A stretch of 64,000 bases of DNA from Strongyloides papillosus (taxonomy: Eukaryota; Nematoda; Chromadorea; Rhabditida; Strongyloididae), in assembly GCA_005656395.1 (NCBI GenBank), contig SRSI01000051.1, forward strand, positions 62,001 to 126,000, read 5' to 3'. The notes beneath the pieces are model-generated. The model did not search any database, was not told the DNA's origin, and saw only the letters and a program-made list of their open reading frames with translations. Below, piece after piece: positions 24,439 to 34,871 of the stretch (its first letter is position 1; each line of letters begins with the position of its first letter). The position numbers and the translations under genes are program-made.

Positions 24439-24924
24439 AGAAGATATAATAAACACGTCTTTATTAATTAAAAAGATAGTACAAAGTATCGTGGCCACCT
24501 ATAGGGTTTTAGAAAGTTATAAGATTTTTAAAAACATAGAACTTACTAATACTATACTATAAATTTTCTTAGGTAATACCTCTCCGCGAATTTCATATAA
24601 TTATTCCTATGGTAGTCTAAAATTTATAAATTAGTAAATACAAAATTATCTAATATGATATTATATTAAAATATTTATATGAAATATATTTTAAGATAAC
24701 GAAATATCTAAGTAATGAAAATTGTGAAATAATGACGTAGTTTTTTTATGTCATCATGTATAGAAATTTCTAGAACCTTTTACCCTTTTTTAGCTTTTTG
24801 TCTTTTATTTCTTCTAGATATTTTATCTCTTGAGGGTATCAGAACTTTTTTCTTTTCAAGAGAATCATGATTGTTTAAAATAATGATCTTTATTAAAACA
24901 TCAGTAATTTTACACTAAATTGAC
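24439..24924. other. Unassigned DNA between LTR and split element
   Basis: About 480 bp that match neither the gypsy element nor the CACACAAAAAA family. No ORF. From 25216 to 25524 there is likewise only AT-rich DNA. Confidence 0.4.
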
Positions 24925-25528
24925 TTTTAATATCATATTTTATAAAACAAAAAAACAAGTTAAGATCTAAATGAGCATAATGTCATAAAAAAATATCAAA
25001 ATTAAAAAAGTCACATTTATTTAAAAGTCAAACATTCATATCTTTGTAAAATAACGGCAAAAAGTAAGCGACAATCTAATATTTTGTGTTGTTTAAAAAT
25101 TTTTGCTACCGCTTGATATTTTTTAAATTTGAATAATATTAAATTTTTTAAAATGATGGGACATTTTTTTGCATTATAGATAGATTTGTCAAAATTCGTA
25201 TTTTTTTTGTGTGTAAGTTGGAGCTTATTTTCAACCTTCTAAAAATTTACAAAATATTAGTACAGTACAACACGATATAAAATTTGATTACAAAAGATTT
25301 TGATCGATTAAAATTAACTAATGAATTTTATAATGATTTCTATTATATCTTCTTTTCTATTCAGGACACCTTATTGTTAGTGTCAAAAATGGCTTCTGAC
25401 TAAATCTATTTTTAGCAAAAAGAAAATGTAGCATAGATAGTATAACAAATTGTGATTATGCAAACTTAAAAGAAGTTTTACTATCTAATTATTTTAATAG
25501 CTTAATTTTATATCAATTGTAGTCATAT

Positions 25529-25769
25529 TGTTATCATGGGGAGATCCTATTTAGGGATCTCAACCCAAGATATACTGATATAATGACTTTAGATTAAGAT
25601 GTAAGTAAGTATTTTATTCTATGTGATATATCTTAAACAATAATAATAATAATAATAATGAATATGAATGAATATCTATAATATATAAATCTCTTTAGTT
25701 AAATATCAATATGTGGGTTTTATTCTGACATTCTCCACCTATCCGTAGGTGGTTATTATCTTCATTACA
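25529..25769 (-). repeat. 3' LTR of the large retroelement
   Basis: 241 bp. It has an (AAT)n run two units longer than in the other LTR. On the minus strand it contains AATAAAATAC near 25609-25617, a poly(A) signal. Confidence 0.95.
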
Positions 25770-25778
25770 TCCCCCTTT
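25770..25778 (-). promoter_or_regulatory. Polypurine tract
   Basis: On the minus strand this reads AAAGGGGGA immediately before the 3' LTR, as expected for the second-strand primer of an LTR retroelement. Confidence 0.9.
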
Positions 25779-25794
25779 GAAGCTTTTGTAATCC

Positions 25795-25828
25795 TATAAA
25801 AGCTTATATTGAAGTAATTGTTCAGTCT
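25795..25828 (+). promoter_or_regulatory. Antisense Pol II promoter: TATA box plus TCAGT initiator
   Basis: CTATAAAAGC with the TATA starting at 25795, and the arthropod initiator TCAGT at 25822-25826 with its A at 25824, 29 bases downstream: the standard spacing. It lies just inside the 3' LTR and points away from it on the plus strand, opposite to gag-pol. A possible downstream element AGTCGT lies at 25854. Transcription from here would lead into the small membrane-protein ORF. Confidence 0.65.
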
Positions 25829-26249
25829 CATTAAGAACGTCTGTTCTGTTATCAGTCGTTTGGTATAAGGTCTTTTCTTTAATAATTAATTTTTCTTATC
25901 AGTTTTCAAATTTTTCGTTAGATTGTTATTTTGTTGCTGTTCTTAAGATAGTAGGTTGATTATTTGGGCTTTGTAAATTAAAATTTTTGCAGTGAATTCA
26001 AAGTGTTTCTATTATGCGCTTGAAGCAAACAAGGTCTGGTGGATGAAGATTATTCTTCTTATAGGAGTCTTCTTATTCTTGGTTTCTTTGGTTATTTGGA
26101 TTTGCTTATATCGAAGATTAAGAAAGAGCAAGCATGAATCTTCTAGGATGCATTGGTTAGAGGCTGCTCGTCTTGGTCATTCAATACATGTTTTACGTGA
26201 GGAGAAGACTGCATTGATGGATGAACTTAAGAAAGTTTCTCTTATCTAG
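25824..26249 (+). CDS. 68-codon membrane protein on the antisense strand of the retroelement
   Basis: The first ATG in the open frame is at 26043 and the stop at 26247-26249. The protein starts with a strongly hydrophobic segment (about residues 3-22, IILLIGVFLFLVSLVIWICL) followed at once by basic residues (YRRLRKSK), then a short amphipathic tail (LREEKTALMDELKK) able to form a helix. This suggests a single-pass signal-anchor protein with a cytosolic tail. Upstream are a promoter at 25795-25828, a donor-like G|GTATAAG at 25863 and a good acceptor TTTTTGCAG ending at 25992, so a 130-nt leader intron is likely. I do not recognise the family. Position and strand recall accessory antisense genes of some retroviruses, but only by analogy. 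Confidence 0.5.
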
Positions 26250-26566
26250 GGTTGTTATTTCTAGTGTTGTTTGTTTGGTGTTGTTGTTGTTATAAATTTT
26301 TCTTATTTTCTGTTGATGTTTACTGTATAGGGGTTTAAGTTTCTTTGTTTCACTATTATTGTATGGTAAAAAATATATACTATTATGTAAATTTGTTAAG
26401 AAATAGTAGGTTATATAGTGATATTATGGATATTAAAACTTAGCAATTTGAAATTTATATATTATAGTTAGGTTTTCTTATGTTTTGGTAATAAGTATAA
26501 ACGATAAGAAAGTAGTTATAAATGTTACATTGTGACTATATAAGTTTGTGAAAAATGTATGTTATA

Positions 26567-28019
26567 CAGGGTGGCCCACCTAAAACTCCCCAGACATTTG
26601 CATATATATCTCCACGCATAGATAAGCTACAAACATGGTATTATAATCATTTTGTAGCTGAGATATATCCCATCCTAAATCTATTAACAAATTAACAAAA
26701 CGAGGATTTTAGTTGGAGTTATGGGCTATTGAAATTTAGATGCATTTTTCGACTTTCACAAAATGTAACTTTTTTATTTGGAAAGATTTTTTAAAAATTG
26801 TTGCAGATTCTGAAAGTACAAGGTCTTTTGTACTAACCCCCATAATTACATAAAAATTGAAGTCCGGCAACTATGTTAAATTTTTAAATAAAAGTTAAAA
26901 ATCTTGATTTTTTTCAAAAAATCGATGTTTTTTAAGAATAAAATTTTAATCAAGTAGTTTTTAAAACATTTTTATTGATATTCTGATAGGGTAAGCAAAG
27001 CTCTATCGAATAAGTATAGTGTCACTAAATTTGATTGAGTTTAAAGAAAGTTATAAATAGTCAAAAATTGACCATTTTTTACAATAATTCTATAAAAAAA
27101 AAATATGTCAATCTTTTCCAAATTTTCGGGCACGGATTATGTTTTATTTTCAAAAGTATTAAAAATATTGCCCTTATTTGATAAAAGCTCGCTCATATTT
27201 TAAAAATACAGGGTATGAGATTATGAGTCGATATACAAAAAATTAAAAAACCACTCAAGAATTGTTCTTAAAGAGTAATATCTACACAAAATAGTATAAA
27301 CTAGTTGTAAATGGTGTAAAAATATTGGAAAAATTATTTTTTTCTTGAATTTGGGTGATAAGGAATATTTCAGTTCTTTACACAATTTATGAACAAACAA
27401 TTAATAACCTGTAAACTAATATGGATAAGTAGTGTTATTATTGCTATTAGGATACCATAAAGATCGGGGAAAGTATTATCTGTATTTTAACTTTCAAATG
27501 AAAGTGTCAAAAAGTCGACTTTGGCAAATCATAACTTCTTTCAATGTCAATCCCTCAGAACGGTCATATACTCATTCGATAGAGCTTTGCTTACTCTATC
27601 AGAATATCAATAAAAACTTTTTAAAAATTATCTAATTAAAATGTTATTCTTAAAAAACATCGATTTTTTGACAAAAAATCAAGATTTTTAACTTTTATTT
27701 AAAAATTAAACAAAGTTGCCGGACTTCAATTTCTACGTAATTTTGGGATTTAATACAAAAGACTTTGTACTTTCAGAATCTGCAACAATTATAAAAAAAT
27801 CATTCTAAATAAAAAAGTTACATTTAGTGAAAGTCGAAAAATGCATCTAAATTTTAATAGCCCATAACTTCAACTAAAATCCAGATTTTGTTAATTTGTC
27901 AATAGATTTAGGATGGGATATATCTCAGCTACAAAATGATTATAATACCATGTTTGTAGCTTATCTATGCGTGGAGATATATATGCAAACGTCTGGGGAG
28001 TTTTAGATGGGCCACCCTG
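26567..28019. mobile_element. Full-length CAGGGTGGCCC inverted-repeat element
   Basis: It starts CAGGGTGGCCCACC and ends with the reverse complement-like GGGCCACCCTG, flanked by TA (26565-26566 and 28020-28021). The arms are long, about 500 bp or more each, and the hairpin GATAGAG/CTCTATC occurs in both. The central part holds no transposase; the 67-codon ORF at 27432-27635 lies in an arm and is chance. It sits in the 3' untranslated region of the retroelement, so it is younger than that insertion. Confidence 0.9.
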
Positions 28020-28229
28020 TATAATTATCTATCAATATTTGGGTATTAAACTAGTGGACTAGTTCACTCCCTATTTTTAAAAAAAAATGTAATATTTAGA
28101 TACAATATGAAACTATGTGTGATCAAGACAAGTACAATTGTAAATAAATGTTAGTAAGAATAAGGAAATGATATCTAAAATGTTAAAGAGTATAATAGAA
28201 TAAAGGTTATTGTTATTATGTGGTTAGTA

Positions 28230-31200
28230 TTAATTTTTAGTATTGTTTTTACGTGGCCTACCACGTTTTCTTAAAGTTGGTTGTTGATTATGGGTTTCCG
28301 CTTCTAGTGTATTCGTATGTGACTTTTGTTCAGTTGGTATTGGTAATTTTCTTGGTCGTCCACGTTTTTTCTTTCCTGATTCAATGATATTTTCTGTTGT
28401 TATATCGGGTGCATGTTCTTCATCAATAGGTGGATTTGAAATATTAGTCATTAGTTCAAGGGCATTTGGGTTGTTTTGTATTATTGCAGGTGCTAATTTT
28501 AAGAAGCGAGCATTGCTTTTGATAGGTTGTCCAGTTGGTCTTCCAGATTTTGTAATTCGATGAAGAAGATAAGTATCACCATGTAGATGTTCTGATATTC
28601 TAAAGGGACCATCATATTGTTGATCATTCTTATGTGCTGTTTGAATTTTCTTAAAAACAATTGTATTATTGGGAATATAAGTAAATTCATTATCATTTTC
28701 TGTGGTTGAATTATCGTTTTCACGAAATTTGTTTTTGATGAAGTGGAGAAGATCTCTTCTTCCAGATATATTGTTATTTGTATAATCTTCATTGATGTAC
28801 CTGTCAACAGTTGATAGAATATATTCCTTGGGTTTTCCTTCTTGATTTGTCATGTGGGAAAAATTGTGCACATATTGGGTGAAAAGAATAATATCTTTGA
28901 TGTCTTTTGTATTGTGGATTCTTAATGATTCACGAATTGTTCTGTTAAATCTTTCGACAATTCCATTTCCTTGGTGATTAAATGCAGATACTTTGTAGTG
29001 TTGTATGGAAAATGTTTCACAAAATTGTTTAAATTGTTCTGAAATGAACGCAGGTCCGTTGTCTGTTTTGATGGTGTTAGGAAATCCTACTAATGAAAAT
29101 GTGCTTTTTAGTGCGTTAATTGTTGTCTGAGTTCCGAGATTGGTAGTGTGATGCATGCTAACGAATTTACTGAATTCGTCAATGAGGACGAGAATGTAAT
29201 TGTTTTCACTGATTACAAGATGATCTATGGCTATTGTGTGCCATGCATGTGCTGGCGTAGGAATTGTTTTATCATTAACAATTGCTTGTAAGACTCCATG
29301 TGCTTTGTTCTTTAAACAAATAGCACATGAGGACCATATTCTTTTTATGTCGTTATCTATTGCAGGCCAGTGAAAAATTTCTTTAAATTTTTGTGAACCT
29401 TTCTCATATCCAGCGTGATTGCCAAGAAGTGGATGCTCATGCCAAAGGGTTAGTGTCATAAATCTTAGGAGTTGTGGTACAAAAATTCGTGTTTTACCTC
29501 TAACTGTTATTTTACCATCAGGGTAACTTGTTTTCTCTTTTTCGTTTAAGTATTTTGTAAAATTGTTTATAATGTAGGGGTATTGTAAGTAATTAGAAAG
29601 TTTAGGGAAAACGTCAAGAAATTTGTTATTTGTAGTTTCAGATATATTAATGTTAAAAATCTTTCTACTTAAGTAGTCAGCGATTGTATTATCGCTCCCT
29701 TTAATGTATTTTATATCTAAATCGTAACCCATTATAAAATTTTTATATCTATCTAATATATTCGATACATCTCTTTTTGTCATTAAACTTATGAGACTAT
29801 TCTGATCTGTTAATACGGTAGTTCGTTTTCCGTAGATGTATGGGTTAAATTGTTTTAAGGCGTACACAAGACCTAAGGCTTCCAGTTGGACTGGAGCATA
29901 CATGCTTTCTGACTTTTTTAATGTTCTTGATGCAAAAGCAATAGGCCTATCCTTTTGCATAAGGGCAGCGCCTATTCCTTGAATAGATGCATCTGTTACT
30001 ATGGTATATGGGATGTTAGGATCAGGTGGTGTTAGTGTGCATGCATTACCAATTGCATGTTTAAGATTGTTAAAAGCTTCTGTGTGTTTGGTTGTCCAAA
30101 CAAAATTATTGGTGGCATCATATAGTATTGCGGCAGTTTTGCTATAGTTGGGAACATGTTTGCGGTAGTAATTAGCTGTGCCTAAAAAAGAGCGGAGTTC
30201 CTTGATATTTTTGGGAATTGGTTTGTCTGTTAGGGCAGCTATTTTCTTTGCGTTAGGTGATATACCATCACTACTAATTAGAAAACCTAAGTATTCAAGC
30301 TGTTTTTGAAAGAAAAGGCATTTGGATAATGAGAAACGTAATCCAAACATGGCAGCTTTTTCTAATGCAATATCATAGTTATTTAGGTGGTCTTCTAATG
30401 TATTATTTGTTAAAAGGATGTCATCTAGGTATACAAAATTATCTTGTGAATGGAAAAGTTTTTCTATAACATAGTTAAAGAAGTCGGGACTTCCGACGAG
30501 GCCCATGGGGACTCGTTTATATTGAAAGATTCCCATGTGTGTTGGGAATCCGGTAAGATATCTACTATTTTTATCTAGGAGTAATTGATGAAAACCATTT
30601 TTCAAATCTAAAGAAGAGTAAAATTTCTTTCCTGAAGCTTTATCGAGAATACTATCGATTCTCGGGATGTGGTGTGATTGGGGTTGGATTAGTTTATTTA
30701 TTGCTCTAAAATCGACAACGAAACGCCAACTGTTATCTTTCTTTTTAACAAGGTTTATGCGTGATAGATACGGTGTTCTTGAAGGCTCAATCATGTCATG
30801 GGCTAACATATCACGAATTTGTTTTTCAATTTCTTTTTCTTTCTCAGGTGTGTATCTAGGGGCTCTAATAGGTTTAGGTATTTCATGAGGAATGGTATGT
30901 AAGTGGAGCTGTTCTAAACCACTATAAAAACCTGGTGTTTCATTGAATTCATGAAAAGTAAGTCTGTTTCTCCATAAAATATATTTAAGAGTTTCAAAAG
31001 ATTTATCGTCAATCTGTGATCTATCTACTTGTATTAGATTCATAAAATCGTCTTCTGATATCGCTCCCACGTTTCTTGATGGGTAAGGTGGTAATCGCTC
31101 GGTGATATCGGCTTCATCGCTACTATAACCGTCATTTGTAATCTTTATTTCATTGTCACTAATATGTTCTATCAAAGCTACATGTCCTAATAATGTATTT

Positions 31201-34200
31201 CTTGTCAGAGTAATTGGATTTTGTCCTATATTATCAATAATAAAGTTTATTTTATTATCATCAACTGGTGATATTTGAGAATATGTTGCTAGAAAGTTAT
31301 TTCCTTTAAATCGTGGATTTACGATTGTGAAAACACTCTTATTGTTAAGATGAGGAGCATTTTCAATTACTGGGTTAAGAATTGTATGGGTATGCGGATT
31401 TAAAGTAGTATCGATATCAACTTTTAACTTGTACATGTTAATTAGTTTTAAACAATGTTTTCCTAATTGTATTTTTGCATCGGACCATGATATTTTAAGG
31501 TCTCCAATAGTGGATAAGCCTGGTTTGCCTAATATAAGATCATGGGATATAGATGGGCTAATATAACAAGTTATGGAGTACTCTGATTGATCTATTTTTA
31601 ATTTTATAACTACTTTACCGATAATTTCTATTTTTGAACCATTCGCAGATGTTGCTTCAACATCACCTTTGTCAATATGTGTAATGAATTTTTCAGGAAT
31701 TAGTTTATAGATATTGTTATTAATGATATTAATAGAGGCTCCTGTATCTATTAATGTTAATATTTTGTTATTATCTAACTGTAGTAAAATTTTAGGAAGT
31801 GCTTCATGTGTTGTATTATCAATGGCATTAACTACTGGACCGTCACCGAATGTCCATGTGGCTTTTGTGGCTTGTGGTAAATTTATATCTAAGTCTACTC
31901 GTGTGGATCTATTCTTTTTTGAAATAGCTCTGTTTTTGTAAAGTGGTGTGTGTACGTTACCTTTCGATTGGTTAACTATACGGGATCCTACTAAGGTCAT
32001 TATGAATGTGATTAAAGAGGCTATGCTACTTGGTATGTGGACAAGGGCGCTATAGATATCTAGATGTTTAACATGTTCTATAAAGGTTACGAAGTTATTA
32101 TATGCTGTGTAGTGATCTATTGATGTCGGAGAATTTGAAGGTTTAATCTCAGAACGTATTTCAAGTCGTTGTTTAAGGAATATGATTTCTTTTGACTGTT
32201 CTTCAATTTTTGCAAGTAGTTGATTTCCATCTTTAATGTCATCTGTTTCCATCGCCTCAACCTTGAATTGTACTGAATTCTTTAATGATTTTATTTGTTC
32301 ATCAAAGATCTTTTTCATATTATCTATTTCTGCATCTCTTTGTAGCTGGCATTCACTTTTAAACTTTTCAGTTTCAGTATTCCATTGCTTGGCATCATGT
32401 CTTCGTTGTGATTCGCATTTAGCGATTTCGGTTTGTATTGCATTCTGAATATTTTCATTATGTAGTTTTGTTAATTCAGATATTTTGTTATCCATATTCA
32501 ATTTATGTTGCCTTTCTAATTCTGTAATCGTCGTTTCATGTTCTTTGCGGAGTTTAGATATTTGTCGAGCATGATTTTGTTCTGCCTGTAAAGCAGCATT
32601 TTGAGCACCTTCCGCTGTAGTTTGCGTATTTTTCAAATTTTCATTATAATGTTGTATTTCATTCTTCAAAGAAGATATTGTGGCATCTCTTAGGCGAATT
32701 GTTGTTTCTAATGAATTTACCTCATCATTTTTTATTATGAGCTTGTTCTTATAGTCTGTCAATTCATCTTTCTGTGACTCTATGATACGTCGAGCTTGAT
32801 TAAAAGATGTTTCTACTTTTGCTAATTGATCTGTTATTGTGACTATGGTTTGCTTATTTTGTTCAATGGTATTCTTTTGTGATTCAATTGTGCGTTTAGC
32901 TGTCTTAGTCTCATCTTCAAATACAGATATCTGTTGGTTTGCCATTTCTAGTTCCTTCTTTGTGGCGTCAAACATTTCTTGATGAAGTAAAAGAGCATCA
33001 TTGGTGGCTTTAATTCTTTCGCCCGCTGTGTCTGCGAGTTTTTGAAGTTCATCACAATCGTCACCTGTTTTATCAGGGTTGTTAATACGTTTTCGTTTAC
33101 GATGTGAAGAGGTGGGTACTAATTTTCCTTCGGATATAGTCATTTCTACTTCCATTACGGAGGGACAGGTATAGTTAAAGTTTCTATGGTATGAATAAAT
33201 CTCTAAGAGTATATTCTGATCATCTTTAGTCAGAGTTAACGGGTCAGGTTTACGAAGAAACATATCGTTATTTGAGGAATTAGTATAAAGAATATTTGGT
33301 TTGCAATCGTCTATATTGGTATCATTTATTTTAGTTTCAATGTGAGGAGTGGTGGTCATATCAATAATGATGTTTCCTAATTTGTAAACAGGTCTAAACT
33401 CACCAGCAATGCATATATCAATCATTTCACTAATTTCAATCTTATGGAATGCACTGAACGTATATTCAAATTGGTCGTAAGTCAACGGATAAAATGGAGG
33501 AATTTGTTCACATTCCCACGCTAAACATGGTGTGAATAAGGTCATTATAGCTACTACTGTAAGAGTTACTTTCGGAACATCGAATAATGATAGTTTCTCA
33601 GCTAATGTACTTAAAATATTACTCTGTTTTTCTATCGCAGATTCAATTACGTTAATGGTATGATGTGGCTTCGTGTTTTGTTGTTTTTTGTTATAATTTT
33701 TGTGCATATTATTTTTATATTGGTTAGTATTTTTTTGTTTAAATGTGTTAATATTTTTGTTAAATGTATTGTTAGATTTAGTTTTTAAGAATGATGGGGT
33801 ATTGAACTTATTTTGTGGTTTGTTATTTTTGAATTGTGGTCTAAAATTGTTGTCATTGTTTTTAGTACTATTAAAATTATTTTTACTACTCTTATTATAA
33901 TTGTTTTTATTAAATTTGTTGGTAAATTGTGACTTATGGTGTGTAGTATGATTATTATGTTTTTCTAATCTATTTCCGTATAATGAACGATTCGGATACA
34001 GGCGTGTATATCCTTCTATGTAAGCATGGGTGAAAGAGTACCATTCAGAATTATGTTCTGGTTGTGGTACAATGATTCTTATGTTTTCATCAAGGCCTGA
34101 TATGAATTGGCGTCTACGCTCCATATTAAGGGGGTTATTTTCTAACATTGTAATAGAATCCATACGGATTCCGTCAATACGTAACACATAATTTTCAAAA

Positions 34201-34871
34201 GATTTTATGTAAGTACCAATGGGTTTATTCATTTGTTTTGGAGGGTATATGGCTTCACCTAATCTAGCTCTATGACCATCTCTTTCCATTAAGTCTATGA
34301 TATCCATGAAGGTGGATGTTAAAGTATATGATTCATCTGGGTCTCTATTGTTTAGATGTTGATTATAATAAGATGTTATTAAACCCTTATCTAATTTTAT
34401 CAGTGCAGGTACATAATGTACTGCTAATCTATCAAGAATATCCTTTCGTGCTTGTGTCTTAGCTAAGGAAAGTAATGCTTTATCGAGAGTGGCTAGATAT
34501 TTTTCAACACCATGAATAGTGTTTTCTTTGAGAAGTGGTATAATTTTACCTACTTCTTTCCTAAATGTATCATCTAAGTCTTTCTCATACTGTTTCAACT
34601 CTAAGTTTAAATCATTGTTAGTTAATAAAGGTACTGGATAATTTTTACTATAAGTTTCCTCATTTAGACCACAATTAAAAATTAAAGTCTTAAGGGCATC
34701 ATTTTGTTTCAAACTTATCTGTTTTTGTTCATCAGGTGATAACTTAATTGCTTTGCTTTGCTCTTCCAGCCAAATAGGTTTCAAGGCGGTGTAAGCTGCT
34801 ATGAAGGCTTGGTGACTGGAACTTTTTTCTATTTTGGGTCGAAGTAGTTTCTTCCACATTCCAGAAGCCAT
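28230..34871 (-). CDS. Gag-(env-like)-Pol polyprotein, 2213 codons, intact
   Basis: One uninterrupted ORF; ATG at 34871-34869. Approximate residues: 1-300 Gag-like helical region; 300-400 Asn/Lys-rich tail without any zinc knuckle; 437-455 signal-peptide-like helix ending PCLA before WECEQ; 455-590 ectodomain with at least four Cys and N-glycosylation sites (NDT, NSS, NYT); a polybasic HRKRKR near 595; 610-920 long coiled coil; 944-966 transmembrane segment (IPSSIASLITFIMTLVGS); about 1039 protease LIDTGAS; 1384-1490 RT with FVVDFRAIN and YLDD; about 1628 RNase H TDASIQG; 1813-1850 integrase HHCC; DDE residues near 1877, 1937 and 1970; AT-hooks KKRGRPRKLP and RKRGRPRKNN at the end. A membrane module between Gag and protease is not the usual order. 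It could be an env-like protein released by proteolysis or a captured host gene. Confidence 0.9.
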   Translation of the reverse strand: MASGMWKKLLRPKIEKSSSHQAFIAAYTALKPIWLEEQSKAIKLSPDEQKQISLKQNDALKTLIFNCGLNEETYSKNYPVPLLTNNDLNLELKQYEKDLDDTFRKEVGKIIPLLKENTIHGVEKYLATLDKALLSLAKTQARKDILDRLAVHYVPALIKLDKGLITSYYNQHLNNRDPDESYTLTSTFMDIIDLMERDGHRARLGEAIYPPKQMNKPIGTYIKSFENYVLRIDGIRMDSITMLENNPLNMERRRQFISGLDENIRIIVPQPEHNSEWYSFTHAYIEGYTRLYPNRSLYGNRLEKHNNHTTHHKSQFTNKFNKNNYNKSSKNNFNSTKNNDNNFRPQFKNNKPQNKFNTPSFLKTKSNNTFNKNINTFKQKNTNQYKNNMHKNYNKKQQNTKPHHTINVIESAIEKQSNILSTLAEKLSLFDVPKVTLTVVAIMTLFTPCLAWECEQIPPFYPLTYDQFEYTFSAFHKIEISEMIDICIAGEFRPVYKLGNIIIDMTTTPHIETKINDTNIDDCKPNILYTNSSNNDMFLRKPDPLTLTKDDQNILLEIYSYHRNFNYTCPSVMEVEMTISEGKLVPTSSHRKRKRINNPDKTGDDCDELQKLADTAGERIKATNDALLLHQEMFDATKKELEMANQQISVFEDETKTAKRTIESQKNTIEQNKQTIVTITDQLAKVETSFNQARRIIESQKDELTDYKNKLIIKNDEVNSLETTIRLRDATISSLKNEIQHYNENLKNTQTTAEGAQNAALQAEQNHARQISKLRKEHETTITELERQHKLNMDNKISELTKLHNENIQNAIQTEIAKCESQRRHDAKQWNTETEKFKSECQLQRDAEIDNMKKIFDEQIKSLKNSVQFKVEAMETDDIKDGNQLLAKIEEQSKEIIFLKQRLEIRSEIKPSNSPTSIDHYTAYNNFVTFIEHVKHLDIYSALVHIPSSIASLITFIMTLVGSRIVNQSKGNVHTPLYKNRAISKKNRSTRVDLDINLPQATKATWTFGDGPVVNAIDNTTHEALPKILLQLDNNKILTLIDTGASINIINNNIYKLIPEKFITHIDKGDVEATSANGSKIEIIGKVVIKLKIDQSEYSITCYISPSISHDLILGKPGLSTIGDLKISWSDAKIQLGKHCLKLINMYKLKVDIDTTLNPHTHTILNPVIENAPHLNNKSVFTIVNPRFKGNNFLATYSQISPVDDNKINFIIDNIGQNPITLTRNTLLGHVALIEHISDNEIKITNDGYSSDEADITERLPPYPSRNVGAISEDDFMNLIQVDRSQIDDKSFETLKYILWRNRLTFHEFNETPGFYSGLEQLHLHTIPHEIPKPIRAPRYTPEKEKEIEKQIRDMLAHDMIEPSRTPYLSRINLVKKKDNSWRFVVDFRAINKLIQPQSHHIPRIDSILDKASGKKFYSSLDLKNGFHQLLLDKNSRYLTGFPTHMGIFQYKRVPMGLVGSPDFFNYVIEKLFHSQDNFVYLDDILLTNNTLEDHLNNYDIALEKAAMFGLRFSLSKCLFFQKQLEYLGFLISSDGISPNAKKIAALTDKPIPKNIKELRSFLGTANYYRKHVPNYSKTAAILYDATNNFVWTTKHTEAFNNLKHAIGNACTLTPPDPNIPYTIVTDASIQGIGAALMQKDRPIAFASRTLKKSESMYAPVQLEALGLVYALKQFNPYIYGKRTTVLTDQNSLISLMTKRDVSNILDRYKNFIMGYDLDIKYIKGSDNTIADYLSRKIFNINISETTNNKFLDVFPKLSNYLQYPYIINNFTKYLNEKEKTSYPDGKITVRGKTRIFVPQLLRFMTLTLWHEHPLLGNHAGYEKGSQKFKEIFHWPAIDNDIKRIWSSCAICLKNKAHGVLQAIVNDKTIPTPAHAWHTIAIDHLVISENNYILVLIDEFSKFVSMHHTTNLGTQTTINALKSTFSLVGFPNTIKTDNGPAFISEQFKQFCETFSIQHYKVSAFNHQGNGIVERFNRTIRESLRIHNTKDIKDIILFTQYVHNFSHMTNQEGKPKEYILSTVDRYINEDYTNNNISGRRDLLHFIKNKFRENDNSTTENDNEFTYIPNNTIVFKKIQTAHKNDQQYDGPFRISEHLHGDTYLLHRITKSGRPTGQPIKSNARFLKLAPAIIQNNPNALELMTNISNPPIDEEHAPDITTENIIESGKKKRGRPRKLPIPTEQKSHTNTLEAETHNQQPTLRKRGRPRKNNTKN

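Larger units (their letters stand above)
14061..25213. mobile_element. CACACAAAAAA-family element split by nested insertions
   Basis: The left half (14061-14590) matches the left part of the element at 4936-5886, starting CACAGAAAAAAAAGACACAGG after TA (14059-14060). The right half (about 24925-25213) matches its right part, ending TTTTTTTTGTGTG before TA (25214-25215). Between them lie the gypsy-type element 14591-24434 and about 480 bp of other DNA, so this copy predates those insertions. Confidence 0.75.

Noticed and set aside
25630..25660. (AAT)n microsatellite as a separate feature
   Set aside because: It is part of both LTRs and differs only in unit number.
30667..33900. Plus-strand ORFs of 66-75 codons inside the large gag-pol
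   Set aside because: They are antisense to an intact, domain-rich ORF and have no promoter or motif of their own.
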